A program made the position numbers and the translations under genes. Below, one piece after another: positions 8,572-17,990 of a stretch of 64,000 nucleotides of DNA (positions are counted from its first letter, which is position 1; each line of letters starts with the position of its first letter). This DNA is from a virus. The notes under the pieces were generated by a model, which did not search any database, had not been told where the DNA came from, and was given only the letters and a program-made list of their open reading frames with translations. The stretch spans positions 1 to 64,000 of IMG/VR virus record IMGVR_UViG_3300044742_000232; one strand, 5' to 3'.

Positions 8572-9155
8572 TATCTCACTTTCTTGATCGCATTGAATAT
8601 ACCTTCATTGCCATTCATCTTGTTTTGATCAACTGGATGATATTGAGTGAGGCGCGCTTGAATTTTTTCATTCTCTTCAGTAAGTCTTCTATTTTCATCA
8701 ATAAGTACAGCAGCTTTATTTTGTAGATTCTTATGCTCTTGGTCAAGCTTTTGATACTTGGCTAGAGCCTTGATCAATCCTCCAAACATATGGAAAACAT
8801 ATTTATCTGAGGCAACAGATTCAACTGCTTTTGCGAAATCTCCAGTATAATTACCATCAGCAAAAACTGTAGCTACTTTCTCTCCAGTCTTGGGATTGTT
8901 GAAATTAATATCATTATTGCACCTGAAGTCGGCAACAAGTGTAATTTCAAATCTATCATCAGTTTGACTAGCTATTTGAACATTCGTTAGTTTTGGCATT
9001 GGTTTTGGAGGAGTATTATAAAATTGATTTCCTGCAATCGGTTCGACATATTGATTCTGCAACCATTCAGATGCAGATACTTTCTCCTTTTCGCCATAGT
9101 AAGAGATAAATTCATCCTTATTCACGTCATATGATGAGTGTTTCGTCTCAGCCAT
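8571..9155 (-). CDS. Coiled-coil phage protein, unknown
   Basis: 194 residues, MAETKHSSYDVNKDEFISYY. The middle (LTNVQIASQTDDRFEITLVADF) looks like a beta domain. Residues about 135-175 form a heptad-type coiled coil (LDQEHKNLQNKAAVLIDENR). It sits between uvsX and the pyrophosphohydrolase with short overlaps, so it is co-expressed with replication genes. No family recognised. Confidence 0.7.
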   Translation of the reverse strand: MAETKHSSYDVNKDEFISYYGEKEKVSASEWLQNQYVEPIAGNQFYNTPPKPMPKLTNVQIASQTDDRFEITLVADFRCNNDINFNNPKTGEKVATVFADGNYTGDFAKAVESVASDKYVFHMFGGLIKALAKYQKLDQEHKNLQNKAAVLIDENRRLTEENEKIQARLTQYHPVDQNKMNGNEGIFNAIKKVR

Positions 9156-10161
9156 TATTTTTCCTTTCTAGTGAATATTTGTTTTTAATCCAGGTAGCGA
9201 AATCAGTGTGTTCTAGCACTGTGTTCCAAAATTCGTCATTATTTACAATGTCAGCACGTTTATGTTTCTTGCTGGTGCTGTCACCCCTGAGTATCAAAGA
9301 GTGACCAGCCTTCTCAACATAACCAGCCTCAATAGCCAAGTCTAGCATACCTGACCACTTTTGTATACCACCATCATGCATAACAGTGATGGGAATGACA
9401 GATTTTTCTTTGACGTATCTAGACTTCTCAACGTTGATAATAAAGTGATAACCGATAACGTCTTTCTCTTCCTTCTCTTGACGGCGGCCGAGCATCCAAA
9501 TGTTATCTGAGCTATAGATTGATCCTGTGCCACCACCAACCACTTGTTTTGAAAACATCTCCAGTGTTTGATAGCTATGATTGACAACAATACAAGGCAA
9601 ATCTTTCATTGGAAAGTAGGGCTGAACCATTCGGAAAAACGATTTGAGAGCCTTCGCGCGGGCGCCAACATCAGCAACACTTTTGCCAGCAATTGCGTCA
9701 TCTAGTTCTTTTTTGGAAGCCAGACTACCAACCGAGTCAATAACAACTACAACTTTATCACCACGCTCAATCTTTTCCAATTGTCCGACCGCATCAATTT
9801 TCAACTTTTCAACGTTTACAAGAGGTGAATGCACTACTCTATCAGTTGCAATGTCAAACATCTCAAAGTAAGAAGGCGGCGTTCCAAACTCTGAATCATA
9901 AAAGAGCATTACACTGTCTGGATGTTTTTTTAGATAAGCAGACGCCAATAGCAAAGCAAACATAGACTTGAAGTGTTTGCTTGGTCCGCAGAGTTGAGTG
10001 ATTCCAGGCATCAAACCGCCTGTGATACTACCCGCGAGTGCAACATTGACCATGGGATAATCGGTTTGCACCATATCCCGTTCTTCATAAAACTTACTTT
10101 CGCCTAATATTGCAGTCTCTTCAATCGTTGAGTTTTGTAATAGTTTTTCTCTGAGCTTCAT
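9148..10161 (-). CDS. uvsX: RecA-like recombinase UvsX
   Basis: 337 residues. Walker A is GPSKHFKS at 59-66, a UvsX-type variant. VVVVIDSVGSLASKKEL gives Walker B, and the DNA-binding loop region KQVVGGGTGSIYSSDNIWM follows. It catalyses strand exchange in recombination-dependent replication together with UvsY (43233-43679) and gp46/47, all in this window. Ribosome site GAGGAAT before ATG 10161. Confidence 0.95.
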   Translation of the reverse strand: MKLREKLLQNSTIEETAILGESKFYEERDMVQTDYPMVNVALAGSITGGLMPGITQLCGPSKHFKSMFALLLASAYLKKHPDSVMLFYDSEFGTPPSYFEMFDIATDRVVHSPLVNVEKLKIDAVGQLEKIERGDKVVVVIDSVGSLASKKELDDAIAGKSVADVGARAKALKSFFRMVQPYFPMKDLPCIVVNHSYQTLEMFSKQVVGGGTGSIYSSDNIWMLGRRQEKEEKDVIGYHFIINVEKSRYVKEKSVIPITVMHDGGIQKWSGMLDLAIEAGYVEKAGHSLILRGDSTSKKHKRADIVNNDEFWNTVLEHTDFATWIKNKYSLERKNNG

Positions 10162-10232
10162 ATTCCTCGTTTCTTCTCTCTTTCTTTCTTATCATTTTTT
10201 CTTTATGTTTTTTGTATTGATTTATTTTCTTT

Positions 10233-10415
10233 TCAGTTACTTTTCTGTTCCATGTCATTTTCTTTAACTTCCATTATTCCATCATCATTCATTGTCCATT
10301 TAAATTTAGGAAATGCTTCATTGCATTGATCTACAAGTTCACTAACACATACTGAACAACCACCATCTGCACAAGCAATAATGGACCCAACTATTTTTGC
10401 TTCTTCAAGTGTCAT
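10233..10415 (-). CDS. Small acidic Cys protein, unknown
   Basis: 60 residues with an ACADGGCSVCVSELVDQC motif that could hold a metal. Its ATG overlaps the stop of the gene upstream. No family recognised. Confidence 0.6.
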   Translation of the reverse strand: MTLEEAKIVGSIIACADGGCSVCVSELVDQCNEAFPKFKWTMNDDGIMEVKENDMEQKSN

Positions 10416-10555
10416 TTATTCATTATCCATGTTCTAACTTTATCTGCTTCGGCAACACTTTCAAAAATTATATCCCAGGTGTTACCATATCCTGGACCAA
10501 CAGTTATCATATAATGAATATTGTAAATATGACAATATTCTCTGATACTATCCAT
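10412..10555 (-). CDS. Very small protein, unknown
   Basis: 47 residues from MDSIREYCHIYNIHYMITV. The frame is open further upstream but overlaps the metalloprotease gene, whose stop is at 10566. Translationally linked to the next gene by overlap. No clear ribosome site, so confidence is moderate. Confidence 0.5.
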   Translation of the reverse strand: MDSIREYCHIYNIHYMITVGPGYGNTWDIIFESVAEADKVRTWIMNK

Positions 10556-10565
10556 CAAATAAAAG

Positions 10566-11066
10566 CTATTTACTGACACTATTGTTTGGAGCTTTTCCAC
10601 TGGCAATTTCCTTTTTAGCGTCTGACATACAACGATAAATATTCGCGCAACGACTACGACCAGAAGGATGAGAGGATGTTTCAGGACCAGCAAAAGACAG
10701 GCAAATTGCTTCTATGTCTGTTTCCTTGAGCCAACCATTCCTCACACCATGCTTAGCCGCATAACAATCAGCTGCATGTTCACTTGAACCTACGAAGCCA
10801 TGACCACATTCATGAAAGAAAACAAACTTCCGAACGATTGGTTTTTCACGCTTCAAAACATAAGGGTCTAGAACAACAGCACCAGGGACATAAGCACCCG
10901 GAGAGTTGTTTGGAAGCCTGCGATAAATGATATTATGTTGTGGGCACTTAGCAACAAAATCACCAAACTTGTGTGTATCCGCAGCATCAACCGGACGAAT
11001 AGCAAGCATTAGAATAAGAACAAGAATAATAATAAGAATCACTAAAAAACCTAGTTTTCTATTCAT
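10566..11066 (-). CDS. Secreted zinc metalloprotease-like protein
   Basis: 166 residues. MNRKLGFLVILIIILVLILMLAIRPVDAA is a Sec signal peptide or membrane anchor. The mature part has FFHECGHGFVGSSEHAADCYAAKHG: an H-E-x-x-H zinc site followed by a possible third ligand (E or D) 9-13 residues later. It has five or more Cys, as expected for a periplasmic protein. A phage enzyme acting in the host envelope is the plain reading. Substrate unknown, and no lysis partner lies next to it. Confidence 0.75.
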   Translation of the reverse strand: MNRKLGFLVILIIILVLILMLAIRPVDAADTHKFGDFVAKCPQHNIIYRRLPNNSPGAYVPGAVVLDPYVLKREKPIVRKFVFFHECGHGFVGSSEHAADCYAAKHGVRNGWLKETDIEAICLSFAGPETSSHPSGRSRCANIYRCMSDAKKEIASGKAPNNSVSK

Positions 11067-11070
11067 TTTT

Positions 11071-12084
11071 TTACTCCACGTCTATACTGTCTTCGTTTCT
11101 TGAGCGGAAGTAAGATCGGATTTGGTCGCGCAGTTTTATTGATCGCGCGCCATGATGGACATTGAGTCTGTAAAGACCCTGAGGATCGCGTGATATGTCT
11201 ACATTGGGGTCATACTGATTGTCCACAAGAATTTTCCACCGATCTACATATTTTCTATCTTTTTTATTACCATGCCAGTGATGTGTAATAAGTCCAGGAA
11301 CATAACCGATATTTCTACGCAGTCTTTGTTCAGCTATTTCCTGCCAGTTCATAAGATGTTCGCGATAACTATTTGTTACCCAAGCTGGAATAGACCTATG
11401 CACTTGACCAATCAAAGCCATTGCCATATGGTGATCAGCAGAGCCTAGAATTGCTTTATCAAAAAGATTGATCTTCTCTAAGGCTGTTCGGCGCGCCGCC
11501 CAAGCATAACCACAGTGCCAGAACCCGCTTCCTTTTGCTCCACTCATTACACCTCCATAATAATCTCTATTATCGCCCTTGAACTTTGGAGTGTAACCTG
11601 GACCTACTGGCGGACCATAATCATTCTGAAAATAAGACCAGACGAAACCGTTTTGTTGTTGGATAGGCTCATATCTTGGTCCTAAGTCAACAACATGAGA
11701 AAACATTTGAACAATATCATAATGTTGAAGTTGATGAACTGTTTCCATAATAATATCTTGTCTTTGGAAATGAACATCAGCATCACACCAACCAACATAC
11801 TTCCAATCTTTATCCAACTGACAAAGGTATTGAATGCCAAGGTTGATCAGATTCTCTTTATGCCATAACTCTTGATCGGTTCTAAATTGCAGATGCATCG
11901 GATTGCCAGCTTGAGTCAAATGAAATGGTCTGTCACCATAAGCACATTCAACAACTAGCAACTGAGCCCCGACATCCTGCATGTGTCGCGCAAATTCTTG
12001 AAACAAACGTGCGCGAGTATGATATCTAACTGGATTAGAGCAAACAGCGATTATGTAAAACTTTTCAGTAGGAACAGTGAACAC
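11071..12084 (-). CDS. GT-A type glycosyltransferase
   Basis: 337 residues. N-terminal FYIIAVCSNPVRYHTRARLFQEF, then YVGWCDADVHFQRQD with a D-x-D nucleotide-sugar/metal motif near residue 105, SGFWHCGYAWAARRTALEKI, and SADHHMAMAL. The C-terminal HHWHGNKKDRKYVDRWKIL is typical of phage and bacterial galactosyl-type transferases. It may glycosylate phage DNA, a virion protein or host surface. It is followed by the DNA polymerase gene. Confidence 0.8.
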   Translation of the reverse strand: MFTVPTEKFYIIAVCSNPVRYHTRARLFQEFARHMQDVGAQLLVVECAYGDRPFHLTQAGNPMHLQFRTDQELWHKENLINLGIQYLCQLDKDWKYVGWCDADVHFQRQDIIMETVHQLQHYDIVQMFSHVVDLGPRYEPIQQQNGFVWSYFQNDYGPPVGPGYTPKFKGDNRDYYGGVMSGAKGSGFWHCGYAWAARRTALEKINLFDKAILGSADHHMAMALIGQVHRSIPAWVTNSYREHLMNWQEIAEQRLRRNIGYVPGLITHHWHGNKKDRKYVDRWKILVDNQYDPNVDISRDPQGLYRLNVHHGARSIKLRDQIRSYFRSRNEDSIDVE

Positions 12085-12099
12085 TAATTATATATCCTC

Positions 12100-14577
12100 T
12101 TACTCAAAAAATCCTTCTAAGGTTGAGTTATCGCTTACATTCCAGCCTATGGCATCCAAAATTGATGTAATGGGGTTCAAAAATGTCTTCTCAAACATCA
12201 GATCATAGTCTATAAACTTGTCCAAATTTAGCTCTTTTGGTAAATGCCTTGGCGCAGCAATTACAGGTGATAACGACGGATTTGGTGTTTTTAGATAGAT
12301 GAACTTTATTTTATCACGATCATAAATCAGACTATATTTGTTCGTCAATCCGTTTTTTGACACCAGATTATTGTAAATTATTGAAGCTTTTGTATGTATC
12401 GGCGTGTGTTTTTTATAGAGTGTCACGCCATCTTTGTATTTAGTTATCCCATTGACACCACGAGGGAAAGCAATCTCATCAAACGTGCTTTTTTTGAACT
12501 CCTCACGATATTCTGCAATGAACTGCTTTATGTCAGCTTCCGTGCCATTAAAGATCAGTTTGATAGCTTTTTTCATGGCATCTCGGGACTTCTGGGGGAT
12601 AACAGAACGCACGACTTCAATCCCAACGTGCTTTATTTCCGCTTCCTTATAACGTATACCTTCTAAGTCCCAGACGTTGAGAATATATCGCTTCTTTGTC
12701 GTCCAAATTGCTTTGTCAATGATGGATTCGCGCTTCATCTTCAGACAATTTTCATAGGCATTCATTCTGCCAGAAAACTCTTGGAATCCTTTCTTGATCA
12801 CTGGCTGAAAAACTGTCTCAGCATCGCGGGCCAAGATATCAATCGTCTCGGCATGAGTAGCATTAGGATAGAGCTTCTGAACGTAATCCTTGAGTGTAAT
12901 ATAGCATGAATCTGTATCCATTGCAATAACATAATCAACGTTCGCTGTATTCAACAGACCATTAAGAAAAACGTTAAATTCCCTCTCAATCCAACGAATC
13001 GCTCGCTGCCCACTCATGGTGATGGCAGAAGAAAGCCGCCAATCATACCAACGAAAGTATTGGTTAGCGAGTCCTCCATAAAGAGAATTTAGCTGAATTT
13101 TCTTGGCTTGCTGGAAGTTCCAATATTTCTGTATCTCTTTCTCATCAGCCTTTACAGCCTTCAACTCCAGCATTTTTTTCTTATATTGCGCGCGAAGCTT
13201 GAACTGTCTTTGCATTAGTTCAGGAAGAAACCCATGCACATCTTTTCTAAACCTAGCACCATTACTACATTGCGTATAGCTCTGATTTACATAAATCGTG
13301 CCATTACAAATCCCTTCATAAAAAGATTCTGACATCTCCTTATGATCAATGAACGTTTCAGGAGAGATGTTTCCCCACATGATAAGATGAGGGTAAAGAC
13401 TTTCCAAATCAAATGAAACAACCCACTCATACAAACCTTTCTCCGGTTGTTTCACAAACGCACCAGGAATGCCCATAGGTTCAGTGCGCATACTGCTCGG
13501 AATAACAATGTTCTTATCCAACAAATAGTTATGAATAATCACATCCCAAAGCAGCACAGAAGTCAGAGAATCAATATAATTAACCTTAGCATCATAAGCA
13601 ATCGTATAACAAAGCTCTAAATATTTGTTCTTTTGATCAATATCAGCAACACGATCAATATCTGTTATGTTATAATCAACAAATTTCTCATAGTTCTTTT
13701 CACACAACTCATCTAACGAAGCATACTCAGAAAAATCTAGCTTTCTTTTACCAGTTTCATGAAAAGCAACATTATCCAGACTATAAGATTCTAGTTTGTA
13801 AGGTTTGAACTTGATATACAAATCATAGTAGTCAAGAATTGCGACACCGACAGGAATATAAATTTGTTGCTCTCGACCTTTGATTTCGATCCGTTTTTCT
13901 CTCAAAAGACCCCAAGGAGAAAGACGTTGCGCCGCCGCATCTCCAAACAAAAGACGTATGCGATTGACAATGAAAGGAATATCATACTTCTCTACTGCCC
14001 ATCCTGTCACTACATCAGGCCGAAACTCATCATTCGCCCAGAAGCTAATGAACTTGGCCAGCATATCCTTTTCGTCTTTGCACTTGATATACATCACGTT
14101 CTTAGTTTTTGGTGTATATTCTCCCTTCCAACCAAAAACTAGACGCTGATTTTTTAGACCGATACCAATCAAAGTAATAGGTCCATTCGCCTTTTCTACT
14201 TCGGCAAATGAACCATCATCAGCTTTACCAGTTTCAATATCAAGATTATGCACCATAATCTTGTCTGGATCATATTCTATATCTTTGAAATTATCGTTTA
14301 TGTAGGTATAAACAAACCTCTCCAGCCCGAATAGCTTGAAGTTTGGAACCTCGGAATACTTTTTATAAAACTCTCTAGCTTTATAGATGCTGTCAAATTG
14401 TTTTTTCTTAACAAACTTCCCATGAACAGTCTTATAGGCCGACTTTAGATCGGTTGGCCCATAAGTGAAAAGATAAGGTTTATAAGGAACCTCTTGCTTA
14501 TAGCGCTTCCCATTAAGATACCCGTTGACAAGAATTTTGTTCTTATGGATAGCAACATTCGTATAGAAATCAGACAT
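12100..14577 (-). CDS. 43: Family B DNA polymerase, T4 gp43 type
   Basis: About 825 residues. Exonuclease motifs are present (HNLDIETGKADDG; GWAVEKYDIPF). Polymerase motif A is VSFDLESLYPHLIMW, motif B KKIQLNSLYGGLANQYF, and motif C IAMDTDSCYITL. It is the replicative polymerase with proofreading, working with gp45/44/62 encoded at 23-26 kb. Start ATG 14577 overlaps the stop of the upstream acetyltransferase. No split or intein is seen. Confidence 0.97.
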   Translation of the reverse strand: MSDFYTNVAIHKNKILVNGYLNGKRYKQEVPYKPYLFTYGPTDLKSAYKTVHGKFVKKKQFDSIYKAREFYKKYSEVPNFKLFGLERFVYTYINDNFKDIEYDPDKIMVHNLDIETGKADDGSFAEVEKANGPITLIGIGLKNQRLVFGWKGEYTPKTKNVMYIKCKDEKDMLAKFISFWANDEFRPDVVTGWAVEKYDIPFIVNRIRLLFGDAAAQRLSPWGLLREKRIEIKGREQQIYIPVGVAILDYYDLYIKFKPYKLESYSLDNVAFHETGKRKLDFSEYASLDELCEKNYEKFVDYNITDIDRVADIDQKNKYLELCYTIAYDAKVNYIDSLTSVLLWDVIIHNYLLDKNIVIPSSMRTEPMGIPGAFVKQPEKGLYEWVVSFDLESLYPHLIMWGNISPETFIDHKEMSESFYEGICNGTIYVNQSYTQCSNGARFRKDVHGFLPELMQRQFKLRAQYKKKMLELKAVKADEKEIQKYWNFQQAKKIQLNSLYGGLANQYFRWYDWRLSSAITMSGQRAIRWIEREFNVFLNGLLNTANVDYVIAMDTDSCYITLKDYVQKLYPNATHAETIDILARDAETVFQPVIKKGFQEFSGRMNAYENCLKMKRESIIDKAIWTTKKRYILNVWDLEGIRYKEAEIKHVGIEVVRSVIPQKSRDAMKKAIKLIFNGTEADIKQFIAEYREEFKKSTFDEIAFPRGVNGITKYKDGVTLYKKHTPIHTKASIIYNNLVSKNGLTNKYSLIYDRDKIKFIYLKTPNPSLSPVIAAPRHLPKELNLDKFIDYDLMFEKTFLNPITSILDAIGWNVSDNSTLEGFFE

Positions 14578-15016
14578 TTTCAAAATTTGGGGCTGCCAAC
14601 TCTTTTGTCATTAATATCCAATCGCCATGAAATCCAACCGGGAGAAATCCACGTTTCTGAAAAAGTTCATTCTCTTTCGTCATCAACATAACGAAAGTTC
14701 CCCCTAATTTCTTAATTTCTTCCAAACGTTTTTCTGTGAGAAGACGTGCAATACCTTTATTTCTTTCCTCCTTGTCAACAACGCATCCATTTAGCTCATA
14801 AACGCCATGCAAAATGTGGCTCTGTATAAAGCCAGCAAATCCAATGACAAACTTCATTTTATCTACTGCCACATAATATTCTGGCTTCCAAGAAGAGTTG
14901 TCAAATGTCGTGTTTACTTCAGCGAAGATTCTATCTGCTACGTCCGTGCCCCATTCATTATAGAGCAAACGATAGATATCAGGAGTATCAATGATCTGTG
15001 CTTTTCGGATGATCAT
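14570..15016 (-). CDS. GNAT-family N-acetyltransferase
   Basis: 148 residues. ELNGCVVDKEERNKGIARLLTEKRLEEIKKLG holds motif A (the acetyl-CoA pyrophosphate loop, RNKGIA). The C-terminal FQKRGFLPVGFHGDWILM matches motif B. The acceptor is unknown. The gene overlaps both neighbours, RNA ligase upstream and polymerase downstream. Confidence 0.8.
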   Translation of the reverse strand: MIIRKAQIIDTPDIYRLLYNEWGTDVADRIFAEVNTTFDNSSWKPEYYVAVDKMKFVIGFAGFIQSHILHGVYELNGCVVDKEERNKGIARLLTEKRLEEIKKLGGTFVMLMTKENELFQKRGFLPVGFHGDWILMTKELAAPNFENV

Positions 15017-15645
15017 GTTTTCACTCCATTCTTAATGACTTTACTTGCAAACCAATGTTTTTGTTGGTCACTGACATGGTTTGACCGCACCCACTTAGCA
15101 CAATGACAGTGGAAGGTGTCAAGATAAATTTCGTCTGTCCTACGAACAACAAAGCCTTCCTGAGTCTTTAGATTTAGCTTAGCTGCAACTGACGTTAGAG
15201 CCTCAAAAGAAAAAGGGCCGCGATAAAGAACAGGAACAAGGGCAAATTCATGCTCTGTGCAATATTTTACTGTGTCATCCCAAGAAAAACACTCATTTTC
15301 TTTCCAGACAGAATGGACATAAAAATAGGACACCAAATCCTTGTAATGGATTGTGTGTTGAGCATACATATTTTCTCCGCAAACACGGATATCTTTTTCA
15401 ATCACTGATCTTTTCTTTGCCCAAAAAGCTGCCATCCAATCGCGGGATTCGTGCTTTCTGATGCCATTGATAGAACGAGCGTGCCAGTGATCACTATAGA
15501 GTGTCGTGTTCTCTCCATCCATTTTTTCAGTGCAAACAATTTCTTCTGAACGAAGATTATCAATGTCTATGAGTTTTTCATCATCATAGGCATAACCTGG
15601 AGAAAAGGGGAGATGTGGAGTTCTGGGATATTTCACACTGCTCAT
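15013..15645 (-). CDS. RNA ligase (nucleotidyltransferase ligase family)
   Basis: About 210 residues. Motif I is EKMDGENT, with the Lys that takes AMP. HARSINGIRK, the motif III-like SYFYVHSVWKENECF, motif IV EGFVVRR and motif V HCAKWVRSN follow. It seals RNA 5'-phosphate/3'-OH ends with ATP, probably repairing tRNAs cut by host defence nucleases. The second ATG (15645) is preferred because AGGA lies about 10 bases before it. See the other RNA-repair-like genes at 30-40 kb. Confidence 0.85.
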   Translation of the reverse strand: MSSVKYPRTPHLPFSPGYAYDDEKLIDIDNLRSEEIVCTEKMDGENTTLYSDHWHARSINGIRKHESRDWMAAFWAKKRSVIEKDIRVCGENMYAQHTIHYKDLVSYFYVHSVWKENECFSWDDTVKYCTEHEFALVPVLYRGPFSFEALTSVAAKLNLKTQEGFVVRRTDEIYLDTFHCHCAKWVRSNHVSDQQKHWFASKVIKNGVKT

Positions 15646-15650
15646 GTTTA

Positions 15651-16016
15651 TCATATCCTATTTAGGTCTAGATCACAAAGGAATTTAGCAGATTTCCAGT
15701 GAAATGCAAGGTGTTTATCGCCGCGATAGACTTCATTTCTGGGCACAATGTAAACAGAAACAAAGAACCCAAATTCATAGTCCATATAACGACGTGCATC
15801 ATCTGAGAACCATCTTTTGAGTTGTTTTATTGAATGAAACCCATAGTAAAACTCATTTGGATTTTTACCATCGGCTCTAATTTTTTGTTTTATTGTATAT
15901 GGTCCTGGACATCTTTTAGCATCATTTCTGTGTGGACCTGGACCGGCATGATATGGTCCTAATTTCTTTTGATTTTCTACTCGGTAAATTTTTGTGTATT
16001 TTCTACCATGAGTCAT
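15651..16016 (-). CDS. Basic protein, unknown
   Basis: 121 residues, MTHGRKYTKIYRVENQKKLG, with a Gly/Pro/His-rich part (GPYHAGPGPHRNDAKRCPGP) and YGFHSIKQLKRWFSDDARRY. No family recognised. Overlaps both neighbours by a few bases. Confidence 0.65.
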   Translation of the reverse strand: MTHGRKYTKIYRVENQKKLGPYHAGPGPHRNDAKRCPGPYTIKQKIRADGKNPNEFYYGFHSIKQLKRWFSDDARRYMDYEFGFFVSVYIVPRNEVYRGDKHLAFHWKSAKFLCDLDLNRI

Positions 16017-16224
16017 AATCGGTTATGTCTTTGAATACACCGTGGGGTTGATCTTCATTTCTTATTGAAACAACTGCGACTTGACCGATGACACTATCTC
16101 TAGAGAGATCGATTCTAATGCGCATCATTTTAGCATTGAATTTAGGAGGTTTGTTTTCCTGGACAAAGGCCCAAAGAGCACAAACCTCCTTATAATTCAA
16201 AACAATTTCAGAAACTTTAGACAC
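16003..16224 (-). CDS. Small protein, unknown
   Basis: 73 residues, MSKVSEIVLNYKEVCALWAF. It starts just after the TROVE-like gene stop and may be co-transcribed with it. No family recognised. Confidence 0.6.
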   Translation of the reverse strand: MSKVSEIVLNYKEVCALWAFVQENKPPKFNAKMMRIRIDLSRDSVIGQVAVVSIRNEDQPHGVFKDITDYDSW

Positions 16225-16226
16225 AT

Positions 16227-17651
16227 TTATTCCAAATTGTATCTATCAACCAGCAAAGTTTTTAGCATGATCTGATAGGGACTAAAAGCTTCCATATCAG
16301 CTGCCAGAACGGATTTCAGAATAGAAGGTGAAAATCCGCTCACTAGGGCTGTGCCATTAGCATCAAACTTCACCGGAACGTTGTCATAAGAATTGATGTT
16401 CCAGAAAGTTACTTTTGGCATTTTGTAACCAGCCTCGGTATATTTGCGATCAATCATCTCAATCGCAGAGTCATCATGCCGCACACAATGATCAAATTGC
16501 ATGTCCGACAGGATTAGAAGCATCTCAGGCATTTCTTCCTGAGGCACACGACCTTGAACAGCAGTTTGGAGAATCTTATCCAAAGCCGCATGTAGATTGG
16601 TGTTCATCTCCCATTTGGACTTCACCATCTGATCAATCTTCTGGAGGATATTACCCTTCAGATTGAGCAACTGAGGAACAGCAGAGAAAGTCAAGAACGT
16701 ATCCTTGAACTTACCCTTGTTCTTATCAGCGCAATAAAGACCAAGTGAAACCGCAACCTCAATAGCCGTAAGGCCAGACTTGCTCACTGGCGAAGTCATA
16801 GAGCCTGAAACGTCCACAAGAGGAAGAACGCTGACATCACCCATATAGTTGGGCAGTGCTTCCCATTGAGCCTGGATTAGGTTGTTCTCGGTTGAACCAT
16901 ACATAACTCCATAGGGAGAAATCTTACCCTTCAGAACGTCATAGGGATAAACAGCACCCGAATTGACTTTGACACCAACAGCGCGCTCTTCCTGTGGCTT
17001 CATTAGCTCCGCTACATACTCCGCATACTTTGGAGTATGACGAAAGAATGCTTTTTTGTAACGTGCCGCAGCAACAGAAGGCACATGAGAGAAATTGATA
17101 TTATCCCAATCTTTTGCGCACATCTGAGTTTCAACCACGCGCGTTAGCTCAACTAGAAGCTTGCGGTAGTATTTTGGGCTCACGCCAAGAAACTGCCGTA
17201 GCTCTTCCGCGTTGGGGCCTTTGCGGGGCATCCACTTGGCGCACAGACCGTTGCCACTAGCTAGAGCCTCCGACATGAGCGCAAAGGCTGCTTGGCGCAC
17301 CTCGGACGTTTCCAGGGCGAACAGATCGTCCCAGCGGCCAAGCTCTGGAGTCTTGGGAATGAGCTTTAGAACAGCGTCCCGGTCATTCTTCTCAAGGTAT
17401 TTGAGCAGATCACGGAATATCTGACGCTCACCGGCACCGCCACGGATATCACGCACCCATTGCGCAATTCTCAAAGCAATGTCGCGATCTTCAGCCATCG
17501 CAGCAGCAAAGGCCGGAACCACGTCTTTGCCCCTGGAAGCACCAATCTTGAAGAAAAGATCAACACAAGGATTTGCAGTAGATTTACGCGCCTTCATAAA
17601 GTTTTCAGTGCGCGCCTCTTGATTCAATACAGCATTCACAAACGTAGTCAT
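16227..17651 (-). CDS. DUF2828/TROVE-like vWA protein (Ro60-like)
   Basis: 474 residues from MTTFVNAVLNQEART (ribosome site GAAAGGATACTGACA). The N-terminal two thirds is helical with NPCVDLFFKIGASRG, WVRDIRGGAGERQIFRDLL and PELGRWDDLFAL, the signature of DUF2828/TROVE-type repeats. The C-terminal third is a von Willebrand A domain with MIDAS residues PLVDVSGSM, a Thr in EMNTNLHAALD, and LILSDMQFD. Proteins of this plan (Ro60, bacterial Rsr) are RNA-binding rings that use Y RNAs with tRNA-like parts. Directly upstream is a block of seven structured RNA modules, the last ending 30 bases before this start codon. Confidence 0.75.
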   Translation of the reverse strand: MTTFVNAVLNQEARTENFMKARKSTANPCVDLFFKIGASRGKDVVPAFAAAMAEDRDIALRIAQWVRDIRGGAGERQIFRDLLKYLEKNDRDAVLKLIPKTPELGRWDDLFALETSEVRQAAFALMSEALASGNGLCAKWMPRKGPNAEELRQFLGVSPKYYRKLLVELTRVVETQMCAKDWDNINFSHVPSVAAARYKKAFFRHTPKYAEYVAELMKPQEERAVGVKVNSGAVYPYDVLKGKISPYGVMYGSTENNLIQAQWEALPNYMGDVSVLPLVDVSGSMTSPVSKSGLTAIEVAVSLGLYCADKNKGKFKDTFLTFSAVPQLLNLKGNILQKIDQMVKSKWEMNTNLHAALDKILQTAVQGRVPQEEMPEMLLILSDMQFDHCVRHDDSAIEMIDRKYTEAGYKMPKVTFWNINSYDNVPVKFDANGTALVSGFSPSILKSVLAADMEAFSPYQIMLKTLLVDRYNLE

Positions 17652-17680
17652 TGTCAGTATCCTTTCGTTTTTATACACAC

Positions 17681-17793
17681 AGAATGAAAAAATTCAAGGT
17701 TGTATTTTTATATACCCCTTGTTTGTGGAATTGAACCACTAATCTCCCGGTTAGGGAAGATATTTACCATTTTTGTTTTGCGGAACTCATTCT
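17681..17793 (-). repeat. RNA module 7
   Basis: Closing stem AGAATGAG/TTCATTCT (one G-U), then TTCCGCAAAACAAAAA. Inside is a tRNA T-arm-like GTGG-TTCAATT-CCAC and a stem-loop CTTCC/GGGAG. It ends 30 bases before the TROVE-like start codon. Confidence 0.7.
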
Positions 17794-17803
17794 AAAATCT
17801 TAC

Positions 17804-17873
17804 AGTATCACATCTTACTACCGATTTCAAGTCAGTTGTCTTGTTAAGACTTTTATGTTGCGGAAGTGATACT
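17804..17873 (-). repeat. RNA module 6
   Basis: Perfect 8-bp closing stem AGTATCAC/GTGATACT, then TTCCGCAACATAAAAG. The interior holds the hairpin GTCTT-AAC-AAGAC. Confidence 0.75.
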
Positions 17874-17885
17874 AAAAAATAACAC

Positions 17886-17975
17886 TGGTTGCCGGCGACT
17901 TTACGCTATCTTTCATCAGTTTGAATGGCACCCGAAGGCACCTTTGATTTGGTTTTGGTTTGCAGAAGGCAGCCA
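17886..17975 (-). repeat. RNA module 5
   Basis: Closing stem TGGCTGCC/GGCAACCA (one C-A mismatch), then TTCTGCAAACCAAAAC. The interior holds GGTGCC-TTCG-GGTGCC, a 6-bp stem with a UUCG tetraloop (17927-17942). Confidence 0.65.
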
Positions 17976-17990
17976 TAAACTTTTAGAAAC

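Noticed and set aside
15659-15665. CTAAATA as a late promoter for the RNA ligase gene
   Set aside because: It lies inside the end of the upstream coding frame and only 14 bases from the preferred start, too close for a promoter.
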